A DNA stretch of 64,000 nucleotides, from positions 124,001 to 188,000 of the forward strand of contig WNYE01000012.1 of NCBI GenBank assembly GCA_021396245.1, given 5' to 3'. Positions 47,701 to 56,943 of this stretch are shown in pieces; positions within the stretch are counted from its first letter, which is position 1, and each line of letters begins with the position of its first letter. The translations under genes and the position numbers were made by a program. Below the pieces are notes generated by a model that had not been told where the DNA came from, did no database searches, and saw only the letters and a program-made list of their open reading frames with translations. Source of the DNA: Sporothrix humicola (lineage: Eukaryota > Ascomycota > Sordariomycetes > Ophiostomatales > Ophiostomataceae).

Positions 47701-49635
47701 TACCAAAAAAGCAGGTTAACACCGCTCCTTGTAGCCATTTCCAAGAATCACCAAGCCGTCGTGCGACTGCTTCTTGCCGCCAAAGCTACAGTGAACCCAA
47801 CAGACAGTATTGATCGGCACCCGCTTGATTTTGCTGTGTGTTCACAGAAACATCCGGGTATTGTCAAGGACCTTTTGGAGGCAGGTGCCCATGCCAATGC
47901 ATATGGTCAATCAGCTTTGCTCAGCGCTACAGACCTATATGATTGCGCCATGGCCAAATTGCTACTGGACTATGGAGCCAACGTCAATGTGGCACAAAAA
48001 ACCGGACTTACACCGCTGCATGTGGCCGCCGGGAATGGCTGCAGCGAAATCGTATCACTGTATATTCAGGCTGGTGCAGACGTCAATGCGGAAGACAAAA
48101 TTGGCGATACAGCGCTCTGCCGTGCAGCTTCCCACTGGAACGGTGCGCTTGTATGCCAAATGCTACTTGATGCTGGGGCAAACGTCAACCATAGGAAGAG
48201 AGACGGTCAAAGGCCGCTCCATATGGGCGTACAGTTCGAAGAAGTGTTACGGGTCTTACTGGATGCGGGCGCCGTCGTAGAACCAGTCGACCTCACTGGT
48301 TCTGATTTGGATATTACACCGCTGATGAGCGCTGCATCAAAGGACAACGCCATATGTGTCCAAATGCTGCTTGATGCTGGGGCAGATATACATCGTGCGG
48401 ACAAGGACGGCAAATCAGTTCTGTCATATGGAATTTTCAGTCATGAAATAACACGAATCCTTCTCGATGCCGGCGCAAGGGTCAATTCCATTGACAACAG
48501 CGGATGGAGTCCATTGTTCTTTGCTGTAGATGGAATATACGAAGCATCAGCGCGTCTGCTGATCGACACTGGTGCCAATGTCCATATCGTGGATGTCAAT
48601 GGCAGAACCGCCCTAATGCATGCTGCTATGGCGGGCAGCGAAGAATTGGTAGGCCTGCTGATTAATGTCGGTGCCGATATCAACTTCGTGGATAACGAAG
48701 GCCGAACTTCGTTGATGTATGCTGCAGAAACGGGCAACAAAAAGGCAGTAAGCCTGTTAATCGATATTGGTGCCGATATTAACTTCGGGGATAATAGGGG
48801 CAGAACCGCATTATCATATGCCGCATTTTCAAATTGCACAAAAACTACAAGCCTGCTAGTCGACGCCGGTGCCGATATCAACGCTGTTGATGCCGACGGT
48901 ACGTCAGTGTTAATATACGCCGTGTTGGAGAGACACACAGCAGTATTGAGCTTTTTACTCGATGCCGGCGCCAACGTTGATATCATGGATATCGAAGGCC
49001 GAAGTGCGTTATCGTACGCAGCAGTCTACGCGGACGAAGAAAGCTTACGCTTGCTGATTGAGGCCGGAGCCGACGTCGATACTCTAGATATCGACGGCCA
49101 AACTGCGTTATGGCATGCAGCGGCATGTCGTGGCAAGGAAAACGTATTGAGACTGTTGATCACTGCTGGCGCCAATGTTAACACCTCAAATAAGGTCGGC
49201 GTCACTGTGTTAATGTGTGCCGCAGCTCAATATGGACAACTTAGCACACAGTTATTGATCGATGCTGGCGCGAACGTCGATGTTATGGATGCTAAAGGCC
49301 GGGCTGCGTTATGGCATGCAGCCGTAAATCGTCGGGCCGAAAATAACTTACCCTTGTTGATCGAGGCTGGCGCAGACGTCAACGCCACAGACGAGGATGG
49401 CACCAGTGTGTTGATGCATGCCGTAACCAATACATCTGTGTATACCGCAGCTAAAAAACAAGAAGAAGTCGTTCGAATGCTGCTACAGGCCGGTGCAAAT
49501 GTGTACCATACTAGAAAAGATGGCCAGACAGTCTTGGATAGAGTCCAGCATAATGTTAAGAGGGAGCTGGTGCCTGTCATCGAGAAGCTCGTCAGAGAGA
49601 AAATAGCATCCTCACCTAGAAGCAGTGAGGAGTAG
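44706..49635 (+). CDS. NOD-like receptor: NWD-like N-terminus, NACHT, ankyrin repeats
   Basis: A 1620-residue STAND protein. Exon 1 is 44706-45234. Intron 45235-45301 (67 bp) has a GTACGT donor, a GCTAAC branch site and a CTACAG acceptor. Exon 2 is 45302-49635. Residues 1-140 are Ser/Pro/Asn-rich and disordered. From about 143 (LWDRAYDAL.SNNEKLVADYKDLL) to 410 lies an alpha-helical domain of the type preceding NACHT in fungal NWD proteins, ending in a Gln/Glu-rich coiled coil. The NACHT domain has Walker A DPGCGKS (G500-S504), Walker B VLDALDEC (597-604) and a TSRPY sensor. A helical linker leads to about 20 ankyrin repeats from about residue 950 to 1600, each near 33 residues, many with DAGANVN/GADIN ends. 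Such receptors act in non-self recognition and programmed cell death in fungi. No stop or frameshift interrupts it, and the nucleotide-binding residues are intact. Confidence 0.92.
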
Positions 49636-50009
49636 GGCATTTTGTTTTATTCACTGTACTAGCACGTCCAAATGGAATTGACCTTTTTTTATTAATTTTC
49701 ATATATACATCGACCTGAGTAGAGTCGAAAATTTTGAATAAAAGACACACACTAGAAGAAGATAAAAAGACAAAAGAAGAGAGGGCACACAAAAAGATAT
49801 TGGCCAATTCTTTCTCGGCCGGGCTTTTTGTGATGATTTTTTCCTTCACACATTTGTTCAGGTGGAGCCTCGTAAAAGCAGAAGCTTCACCCTTGTTTCG
49901 TAGCGATCTACGCTGCTGATAGTCACACACTCCCTCTTCCCATTTTTGTCGAGCCCAAGTTGTTCTTCATGAGGCTCCTCCCCGGGTGGCAAATAGGCAT
50001 CTGGCCACC
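49636..50009. other. Convergent 3' flank of NLR and repeat-precursor genes
   Basis: This 374-bp region is AT-rich near 49680-49800 and probably carries both 3' UTRs. No gene is seen. Confidence 0.5.
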
Positions 50010-51218
50010 TTACACAGCGCAGGCAGTGTTGCCAGTGCCAGTCTTCTTGCCGGCGTGGTGGCGGGCCTGGACAGCAGCGTTGGCCTGGCAAGCAGGGTTG
50101 GCAGCGTTGTTGTTGGCAGCAGCAGCACCGCCATTGGCAGCAGCACCGCCGTTGTTGCCAGTCTTCTTGCCAGCGTGGTGGCGGCGGGCAATGGCGGCGC
50201 AGGCGTCGGCGGCAGTGTTGCCAGCGCCGGTCTTCTTGCCGGCGTGGTGGCGGCGCTGGACAGCAGCGTTGGCCTGGCAGGCAGCCAGCTCAGCAGCGTT
50301 GGCAGCATCGGTAGCGGCGTTGTTGTTGACAGCAGCACCACCGTTGTTGGCGGCACCACCGTTACCACCGTTGTTGCCAGTCTTCTTGCCGGCGTGGTGG
50401 CGCTTGGTGAACTCGGCAAGGTGGCGCTTGGCAACAGCAGCAACAGTGGCCTGGCAGTCGGCGACAGCAGCAGCCGCAGCCTCGTCGGCAGTCGTGGCAG
50501 TAGCGGCGTTGTTAGCGTTGCCGTTGCCACCGTTGTTGCCAGTCTTCTTGCCAGCATGGTGACGACGAGCCAGAGCGCCAGCCTGGGCGCACGCATCAGC
50601 GACGGCAGACGACTCGGCAGCGCAGGCAGTGTCGGCAGCGGCAGAAGTAGCGGCAGCAGTAGTCGAGCTGGCAGCAGCGTTGTTGTTGGCAGCGGCGTTG
50701 TTTGCGTTGCCGTTGCCGCCGTTGTTGCCAGTCTTCTTGCCGGCGTGATGACGCTTGGCGACAGCCTGCACAGTAGCCTGGCAAGCAGCCAGAGACGAAG
50801 CAGCAGCAACGACGTTGTCAGCAGCTGTGGCGGCCGAGGTAGCGGCGACGGCCGAGGTGGCGGCAGCATTAGCAGCGGCAGCAGCCGTCGTGGTGTGGGT
50901 GGTCTTCTTGCCGGCATGGTGGCGCTTGGCCACGGTAGCAGCAGCAGCAACAGATGCCTCGCAAGCAGCGACAGCAGCAGCATTGTTGTTGGCAGCAGCG
51001 TTGCCACCGTTGCGGCCACCACCGTTGCCGGTCTTCTTGCCAGCATGGTGACGCTTGGCCAGCGCAGCACAGTCGGCAGCTGTGGACGGAGAAGCAACTG
51101 CGTTGTTGGCAGCAGCGGCCGTGGTCTGGGTGCCGGTCTTCTTGCCGGCGTGGTGGCGGGGCTCAACGGCAACAGCCATGACCGAGGTGGCCAGAGTCAG
51201 GACGGCGAGGAACTTCAT
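50010..51218 (-). CDS. Secreted Kex2-type repeat precursor with nine HHAGKKTG units
   Basis: A 402-residue intronless protein. Residues 1-17 form a signal peptide (MKFLAVLTLATSVMAVA). The rest is nine copies of HHAGKKTG (copy 3 ends KKTT), starting at residues 22, 57, 100, 157, 220, 274, 324, 347 and 387. Copies 2-8 directly follow a Lys-Arg or Arg-Arg pair, the cut site of the Golgi protease Kex2; the first and last follow a single Arg. A degenerate unit (HLAEFTKR, 266-273) sits between two sites. Spacers are Ala/Asn/Gly-rich, many starting NNGGNG, and almost all have one Cys shortly before the dibasic pair. Copies vary at synonymous positions, so the peptide is conserved at protein level. 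The layout matches KEX2-processed repeat proteins (KEPs), the class that includes alpha-pheromone and RiPP precursors. The core resembles neither a known pheromone nor a Tyr-containing dikaritin core. I know no characterised homologue. Confidence 0.88.
   Translation of the reverse strand: MKFLAVLTLATSVMAVAVEPRHHAGKKTGTQTTAAAANNAVASPSTAADCAALAKRHHAGKKTGNGGGRNGGNAAANNNAAAVAACEASVAAAATVAKRHHAGKKTTHTTTAAAAANAAATSAVAATSAATAADNVVAAASSLAACQATVQAVAKRHHAGKKTGNNGGNGNANNAAANNNAAASSTTAAATSAAADTACAAESSAVADACAQAGALARRHHAGKKTGNNGGNGNANNAATATTADEAAAAAVADCQATVAAVAKRHLAEFTKRHHAGKKTGNNGGNGGAANNGGAAVNNNAATDAANAAELAACQANAAVQRRHHAGKKTGAGNTAADACAAIARRHHAGKKTGNNGGAAANGGAAAANNNAANPACQANAAVQARHHAGKKTGTGNTACAV
50041..51158 (-). 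repeat. Nine in-gene copies of the HHAGKKTG-coding unit
   Basis: On the + strand the copies appear as CTTCTTGCC(G/A)GC(G/A)TG(G/A)TG(G/A)CG at irregular spacing of about 70-190 bp. Differences among copies fall at synonymous positions (CAC/CAT, GCC/GCT, CGC/CGT). Confidence 0.9.
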
Positions 51219-54200
51219 ATTGGCGGTTTGTGTGTGGTGTATATATAAAAAGAATAAAAATAAATCACAAAAAAGAAAAGGAGGATGAGGGAATGTACAG
51301 AGAAAATGGGATAGTCAAGGATAGTATGAATAAAAAGAATCAAAAAGGACCAGCCAGGGTATAGAAAGGAATAAAAAATGTGTGAAGGAAAAAAAAAGAA
51401 GAGAAGAATTGCGTGTGTGGAGGTGGGTGAAGAGAAAGGGAAGAAGAAAAAAAAAAGATATGAAGATGGAGGGCGGCGATGTTATATACCAACTTGGCAC
51501 TTTCGACAACGTCGAAGAACACCACCAACAACCCAGAATAGGATATCAAAAAGGAACAAGAAAGAAGGGAAAAAGCCAAGCTGCCAGTGCTTCCTTGCCA
51601 TCCTTGCCAGTCCGCCAGGGCCATGCATCCCTTCCTCACCCCTGTTCAACGACAAGCTTTTGTCCTGGGGGCTTGGGGCCGGATCTTCCTGTGTCGCCAA
51701 AAAGTCAAAAAAAGTCAAAGCAAGCCAAGACATGTCGATTGTCTGCTGGGCCTGCTCCTCCTACAACGGGAAGCAACGGTTCTCCTGGGTCTCTTGTCTC
51801 CTTCTCCTTTTTTCCTGCCCCATGTATGTTTCTGTGTTCCACATGGGCATGAGACGAACAAAATGCCAGCCAACGTTTTGGCCCGTGTCGTTTCTCGCAG
51901 TGTCCCCTTTCTCCTTTCTACTCTCCGCTCAGAGTCGCAGTGATAAGATAGAGGAGCCTGTACTTACAGAAGTAGGAGTACTCCGTACGTCGTAGTAATC
52001 CAGTCTTTTGGGGTCCCATGTGGGTGCTTCATTATGCCGCAAAACTTTGTTTGTTTGCAGTGGATGGTCGAGTTTCATGTCAGCCAGGGGAACTTTTTGG
52101 AGGTGACATAACAAAAGTGACATAGCAATAAATGGTAACTTGACAAGAGTGGCAGAACAAGGGTTGACAAAACAATTAACTGCAAAAGCTGTCGAAAAAG
52201 CATGTCGTAAATGAAGAAAACAAAAGAGAAGAGAGAGAAAAGGAATTGGAAAAGGGGCAGCTCGAGGGAAATGTGGGAAATTGGTGATGGGATGGTAGGA
52301 GCCCAGCAAAGAAGGAGCGACTGAAAGCATAAGGCAGGAACGTCTGAAAGTCCAAAGGCAAGAGCGAACTCCACATTGCGTACAAAGTACAATGAACGGC
52401 AAGAACAGCCGAACTCTTCACCCCAAGAGGAAAGAGCATGAAAAGAGCAGTAGGCGAAGCGCCCATCATCGAGAATCACCCAGTGCATCACAGCACATCA
52501 TGAAAAGCAAAAACCAGAAATCCCATAAAAAGGCCAAGGGCCATCACCGCGCCCGCCGAGCACTGCCTGTACATCAACCGTTCGCTGTCAACCACGTACA
52601 GGTACTTTGCACAGCGTCGATCTCGATAGGGGCGAACAGGTTTGGGCCAGTTTCGGGATGCCAATTCACGACTCTTTGCGTTTGGCGACTTTTCAATATA
52701 TTTTTCTGACGCATTCTTCTGCTTCCTTCACTTCCCTCTCGGTGACCGCCGACCAGGTCGCTGGAGGTCTAGAAAGGGGGTTTGTGGGGTTTTGGTGCAG
52801 TTGTGCTGCTGTTGCTGCATCGATGGCAGTCCATGGGAGAGAACATGGAAACGCAGTGTTGTATTGGGGTGGTCGTAGCGAGTTTGACTTTGTGTTTTGT
52901 CTTGGCCTCGCCCATGTTTTGTGGGGCAAATCCCTGTTCGGGGTTAACGCTGCTGCTGGAAATTGGTTCTGTTAATGGCAGCGCGGGCAGGTGCGAGCGG
53001 GTGCTGATGCGCGAAGGAGCCCTTGAAGCGTGCTGGAAAGTGCAGGCGGGACTTGCTTAGTGCTTGTGCTTGAGCCTCTTTGAGCCTCAGAGGCTCCAGG
53101 CCTTCAGTGACTCGAGAGTCCTGGCCTGGCCTGGCCGCGACCCAATACAGGCAACCTGCAACACCCCTGGCAAAACGCGCCAAGGCCTCGCTCCGAAACA
53201 TCGTCCCAAACTCTACGCGACACAACCTGGCGACTACAGACAAAACGATGTATGAAAATGAGAAGATGTGAGTGGCCAGAAAAACGCAGAAGAACGACAG
53301 AGAACGCCAGCAGAGAAAAGAACATGGAAGAATGGCCAAAACCCCATGTCTGCCGACCTCCACAAACCACGGCACATCGACGAGGGAATGAAATATGAAG
53401 AAATGAAGGCAAGTGTCAAGTACGACTGTAGGATGTACGACATAAACGAAAACGACATGGTAAGGCCACATAAAATTCACAAAAATCACAGAAAATAAAA
53501 TGAATAGTCACATAAATTTGGCATAAAAATAAATGGCCAACAAAGCACTGTGTTCGATCATAGTAGCAGTCTGTGGAATTCATAAGAGTCTTCCAAGTCC
53601 CCTCGATGATCTGCCAGTCGTCAAACGTCAACCAGGGCTCACAGTTTGGGAAATCTGCCAGTGCGCATAGACGAGCAATAGGGGGATCAGTGATCATAGG
53701 CAATCACGGGCAATCATAGAGAAATGCACTGAAAAAATCAGAGGGAAATCATAGGTGAATCACAGCGCGATTTAAGACGGTCTGAACATTACCTCGAACA
53801 GTCTCCAACACAAAAAAACCTGCAAAAGGGAAACTCTACGCGCCGCATGACTCTCGGTGACAGGCCCGTCATGAAACACATTGCCCACGGGATGGAGTGT
53901 CCAGGTTCGCAAAAGCGGCAAGGGATGTGATGGGAGATGGACGATGGGGATCGGTGGGAAGACGTAAAAATAAAAATAGCATGACCGATGAAGAAGCCGA
54001 AAAAGGAAATACAGTGTACAGAAAATAGAAAATAATGTGATGTCTGAAAAGACGCACTGGATGACAGGCCAACAGAAATAAACTATCGTGGCATTTTATG
54101 CGTTTCTCCTTCGTCTCTTCTGCTGCTGTCCCTTGCTATCCCGTCTTTTTCTCGTGGAGCCTTGCTGTTTGATCGTTGGCCGTTTGACTTTTGCTTTTTG

Positions 54201-54829
54201 GCTCTTTGGCCCTCTTGCGTATTTTTAACTCTTAACTCTAAGTATCGTGTCTTGTATCTCTTCTTCCTTTTCTTTCTTATTGCCCTTTGGCTTTTAAGAA
54301 CAGCTTGGCTTTGCGGGCCCTGCAAAAAGCTTGTCACCCAGGATTCCCCATCTATTTTGGTCTTTGGTCCTCGACAGCGTTCTTCTTTTTGTCTTTTTCT
54401 TTTGTCGTTGCATCGTAGGTTCGGTTTACATGTTTCCGGGTCTCAGGTTCCCGCAGATGTCGTGATTTTTGTGATTTACTGATTTTCCGTCGCTCTGTCG
54501 CTCTGTCGTTCTTCCCTTCTGTCGCTCTCTTGGCGCCAAACAAGTCGTCAAACATGTCACTCGCCGGCCTGCCATGTCAATATCGTGACAGTCCATGTCA
54601 CTCATATGCCATGCCTTCTTGCCTGTCAACAGGCCCCATCACCCATCATTCACTGTTCACCGTCCACCGTCCATCGTGAAAGACGCAATGGCAGGTCCGT
54701 GGACCAGAGTCAATGCCGTTTCGTTTTGCTGTTTGGCCAAGACCGATTGACAGAACAGAACAGCAAACAACCTCCACCAGCAGTGCTCTCCCTCTCCCAG
54801 TCTTTCGCCTCCTCCTCTTTTTGGGGCAA
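51219..54829. other. 3.6-kb region upstream of the repeat-precursor gene
   Basis: The first 250 bp on the - strand are a pyrimidine-rich leader and promoter with a TATA-like word at 51482. Beyond that I find only short frames without recognisable features. A 15-nt inverted repeat GAGCCTCAGAGGCTC is at 53082-53096. The last 280 bp before 54830 are the 3' flank of the TPI-like gene. Confidence 0.5.
51482..51488 (-). promoter_or_regulatory. TATA-like box of the repeat-precursor gene
   Basis: TATATAA on the - strand, 264 nt upstream of the start codon, followed by a long C/T-rich leader as seen in highly expressed fungal secreted-protein genes. A second TATA-like word lies near 51240, too close to the ATG to be the core promoter. 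Confidence 0.4.
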
Positions 54830-55657
54830 TCATGGCTTGCCCGCCACTTCTTGTGCCGTCTTGAGAAACTGCTTTGGGTCGTGGCCGAAGCGCCCCAGAA
54901 ACAGACCGTCCACAGCACCGCCCAGCTGTGCAAACAGGCCCGGCCCCGCACTGCCGCCATACAGAATCCGCGTCCGCGCGGCGCCCCGCCGCTGAATGGA
55001 GGGACTCTTGTCGCGGATGCACGAGACGACGGCACGGACGTACGAGGCGCTCGCGGGTTTGGCGGCGCCAATGGCCCACACGGGCTCGTAGGCCAGCCAG
55101 ACCTCAGCGTCGTCGGGCACGCTGTCGAGGACGGGGGCGATCTGGGCAATGACGGTGGCGGCAGCAGCTGCCGCGGACTCGTACTGGCTCTGGTCGTCGG
55201 TCTCATCGCTTCCGGGGGCGGCAATCTCGCCGACACAGACCAGCGGGATCAGGCCGTTGCGGGCAGCCGCCTTAGCCTTGGCGGCCGTCGTGGCGTCGGT
55301 CTCGCCCAGCAGGCGACGGCGCTCGGCATGGCCAACCTCGACGAGCTTGGCGCCGCAATCGGCCAGGACGGCAGGCGACAAGAAGCCTGTGAAGGCGCCA
55401 TAGTCTTGGTCGGCGCAGTCTTGGGCGCCTGGCAGCAGTGGCACGCCCGAGGCGCGGACCTGCTCGACGACAGACGGCAACGACAAAGCGTCGGGGCAGA
55501 TAAACAGGTCAATTGTGTCGAGGACGTGCTTGTTGTCCTTGTCGCCCAGCAGCTGCAGAAGCTCGTCGACGTAGCTGCGGGTGCGGGCGAGGGTAAAGTA
55601 CATCTTGGTCGAGACGCCCAGGATGGGCCGACGCGGGCCGGAGACGGAGGAAGCCAT
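54830..55657 (-). CDS. Triosephosphate-isomerase-like protein, probable L-erythrulose-1-phosphate isomerase
   Basis: A 275-residue TIM-barrel protein with the three catalytic residues of the TPI family: K18 in VSTKMYF, H110 in VEVGHAERRRLLGE, and E191 in LAYEPVWAIG, plus the phosphate-loop element ILYGGSAGPG. It departs from glycolytic TPI (normally about 250 residues with NWKMNG and LGHSERR): the Asn of NWK is replaced and there are extra Ala-rich stretches. This is the pattern of the TPI-like isomerases EryH/LerI and Yarrowia EYI1, which convert L-erythrulose-1-phosphate to D-erythrulose-4-phosphate. Location beside an RpiB-like and a DAK-family gene supports this. The ATG at 55657 is used; the frame runs further but from a non-ATG codon. 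No intron. Confidence 0.85.
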   Translation of the reverse strand: MASSVSGPRRPILGVSTKMYFTLARTRSYVDELLQLLGDKDNKHVLDTIDLFICPDALSLPSVVEQVRASGVPLLPGAQDCADQDYGAFTGFLSPAVLADCGAKLVEVGHAERRRLLGETDATTAAKAKAAARNGLIPLVCVGEIAAPGSDETDDQSQYESAAAAAATVIAQIAPVLDSVPDDAEVWLAYEPVWAIGAAKPASASYVRAVVSCIRDKSPSIQRRGAARTRILYGGSAGPGLFAQLGGAVDGLFLGRFGHDPKQFLKTAQEVAGKP

Positions 55658-56348
55658 TGTGGGGGTGGGTGCTGGTGGTCTTTGTTGATCAATTGACGTT
55701 GTCAAGTTGAAGGGGAATCTTGGTGAGAAAATGGTGAGGATGTTGAGAGTCGTTCTTGCTTTGGTAATAGTTTGCTGGCAAGAGCTATGTTATTTCTGTC
55801 CCTGGCGTAGGTCTTAGGTCGCAGTTCGTACCTGCTGTCGTTGGCTGTTGCTCACTCAGATCCCAAGTGCCCGCCATTTCCGCCATACGGCTCTTGCTGG
55901 CAGCTAACAGCTGTTTGGTCCCTTCCTAAACGGAGGGCCGCCGTAGTGCGGATGTTAGTGCCAACCCACTTTGACAAGTCGCAGCTTCCTTTTTCCTTCT
56001 TTCCTTCTTTCCTGGAAATAAAAATAAGAAGTAAAAATAAACTGATAAAATACACGCCGGTGGATCTATCCCCGGAGAACCCAAAAGGGGCAATACGCTC
56101 TCGTGGGTCACCTCTCTCACTCCCAACTCACAACAGCTCCCGATGCGAGATGACGGCCAGATCTTACACCCCTCACAGCCAATTCTCTAGCCTTTATGGG
56201 TGCACATTCCGGAGCGGTTCATACTGCGATTCTCTTGCGTCATTATTTTACTTTTATTTTCTATTCAAGCGTGATTTCATTATTCCAATCAACGAGACCC
56301 CTAACGTAAAGAGTCCTCTTTGACAAAACGTCCGTCCCCCCGACTCGT
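55658..56348. promoter_or_regulatory. Promoter region of the TPI-like gene
   Basis: This 691-bp gap lies between two - strand genes of the cluster. It is the promoter of the TPI-like gene and the 3' flank of the RpiB-like gene. I could not identify a shared operator. Confidence 0.4.
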
Positions 56349-56943
56349 CTAACAGCCGTCCGCCGCCGTCGCAGTCTCGGTGGGGCCGATGCCAATGCCG
56401 CCCTCGCCCGTCTCGTACTCGCCAATGGCCTTGACCTTGGCGGCGCTCGCGCTCGCCTCGTCAAAGACGTAGCCCAGCCACTCGCGGGCCAGGCGGCGGG
56501 CCAGCTCGAGGCCGACGACGCGCTCGCCCATGCACAGGACCTGGGCGTTGTTGGAGAGGACGGCGCGCTCAACACTAAAAGAATCGTGGGCGGTGACGGC
56601 GCGCACGCCGCGGATCTTGTTGGCGGAGATGGCGACGCCCAGGCCGGTGCCGCAGATCAGGACGGCCCGGTCGACCTCGCCGGACGCAACGAGCTTGGCG
56701 GCGCGGACGGCAATGTGGGGGTAGGCGGTCTTGTCGTGGGTGCCGTCGGAGCCGACGTCGACGACGGAAACGACACGGGCGTCTTTGGCGAAATCAGCCT
56801 TGATGGCCTCCTTGTAGCTGACGCCGGCGTCCTAGAAAAAGACACAAAAGTTAGCAAGTGTGGGCAAGTCGAAGGACAGAAGGGGGGCATCGACGTACAT
56901 CGCAGCCGATGGCGATGCGCCATGATGGTTGTGAGGCGGCCAT
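56349..56943 (-). CDS. RpiB-family isomerase, probable D-erythrulose-4-phosphate isomerase
   Basis: A 175-residue sugar-phosphate isomerase of the RpiB/LacAB family. Exon 1 is 56899-56943 (15 codons). Intron 56832-56898 (67 bp, phase 0) has a GTACGT donor and a CTAG acceptor. Exon 2 is 56349-56831. The junction restores the N-terminal phosphate-site motif IAIGCDDAGVSYKE, which fixes the splice. The catalytic cysteine is C75 in LICGTGLGVAISANKIRGVRA, followed by AHDSFSVERAVLSNNAQVLCMGERVVG. In pentose metabolism RpiB converts ribose-5-P and ribulose-5-P, but fungi use RpiA for that. In erythritol catabolism RpiB-like DerI/EryI and Yarrowia EYI2 convert D-erythrulose-4-P to D-erythrose-4-P, the likely role here. 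The C-terminal tail (TGEGGIGIGPTETATAADGC) is probably disordered. Confidence 0.87.

Noticed and set aside
50010..51218. CRISPR-like array of short spaced repeats
   Set aside because: The repeats are in-frame coding units with synonymous changes and irregular spacing in a spliceosomal-intron genome.
50010..51218. Dikaritin-type RiPP cluster (ustiloxin-like)
   Set aside because: The core has no Tyr, and no UstYa (DUF3328) protein, tyrosinase or methyltransferase is nearby; the neighbours are an NLR and sugar enzymes.
49967..51248. Open frames of about 400 codons on both strands over the repeat-precursor gene
   Set aside because: They are shadows of the GC-rich Ala/Gly/Asn repeats. Only the - strand frame from 51218 has a signal peptide, a proper ATG and units conserved at synonymous sites.
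54830..55657. Glycolytic triosephosphate isomerase
   Set aside because: The NWKMNG and LGHSERR signatures are altered, length is greater than usual, and it sits with a tetrulose kinase and an RpiB-like isomerase.
54713..55696. 327-codon + strand frame over the TPI-like gene
   Set aside because: Antisense shadow; the - strand has all the TPI catalytic motifs.
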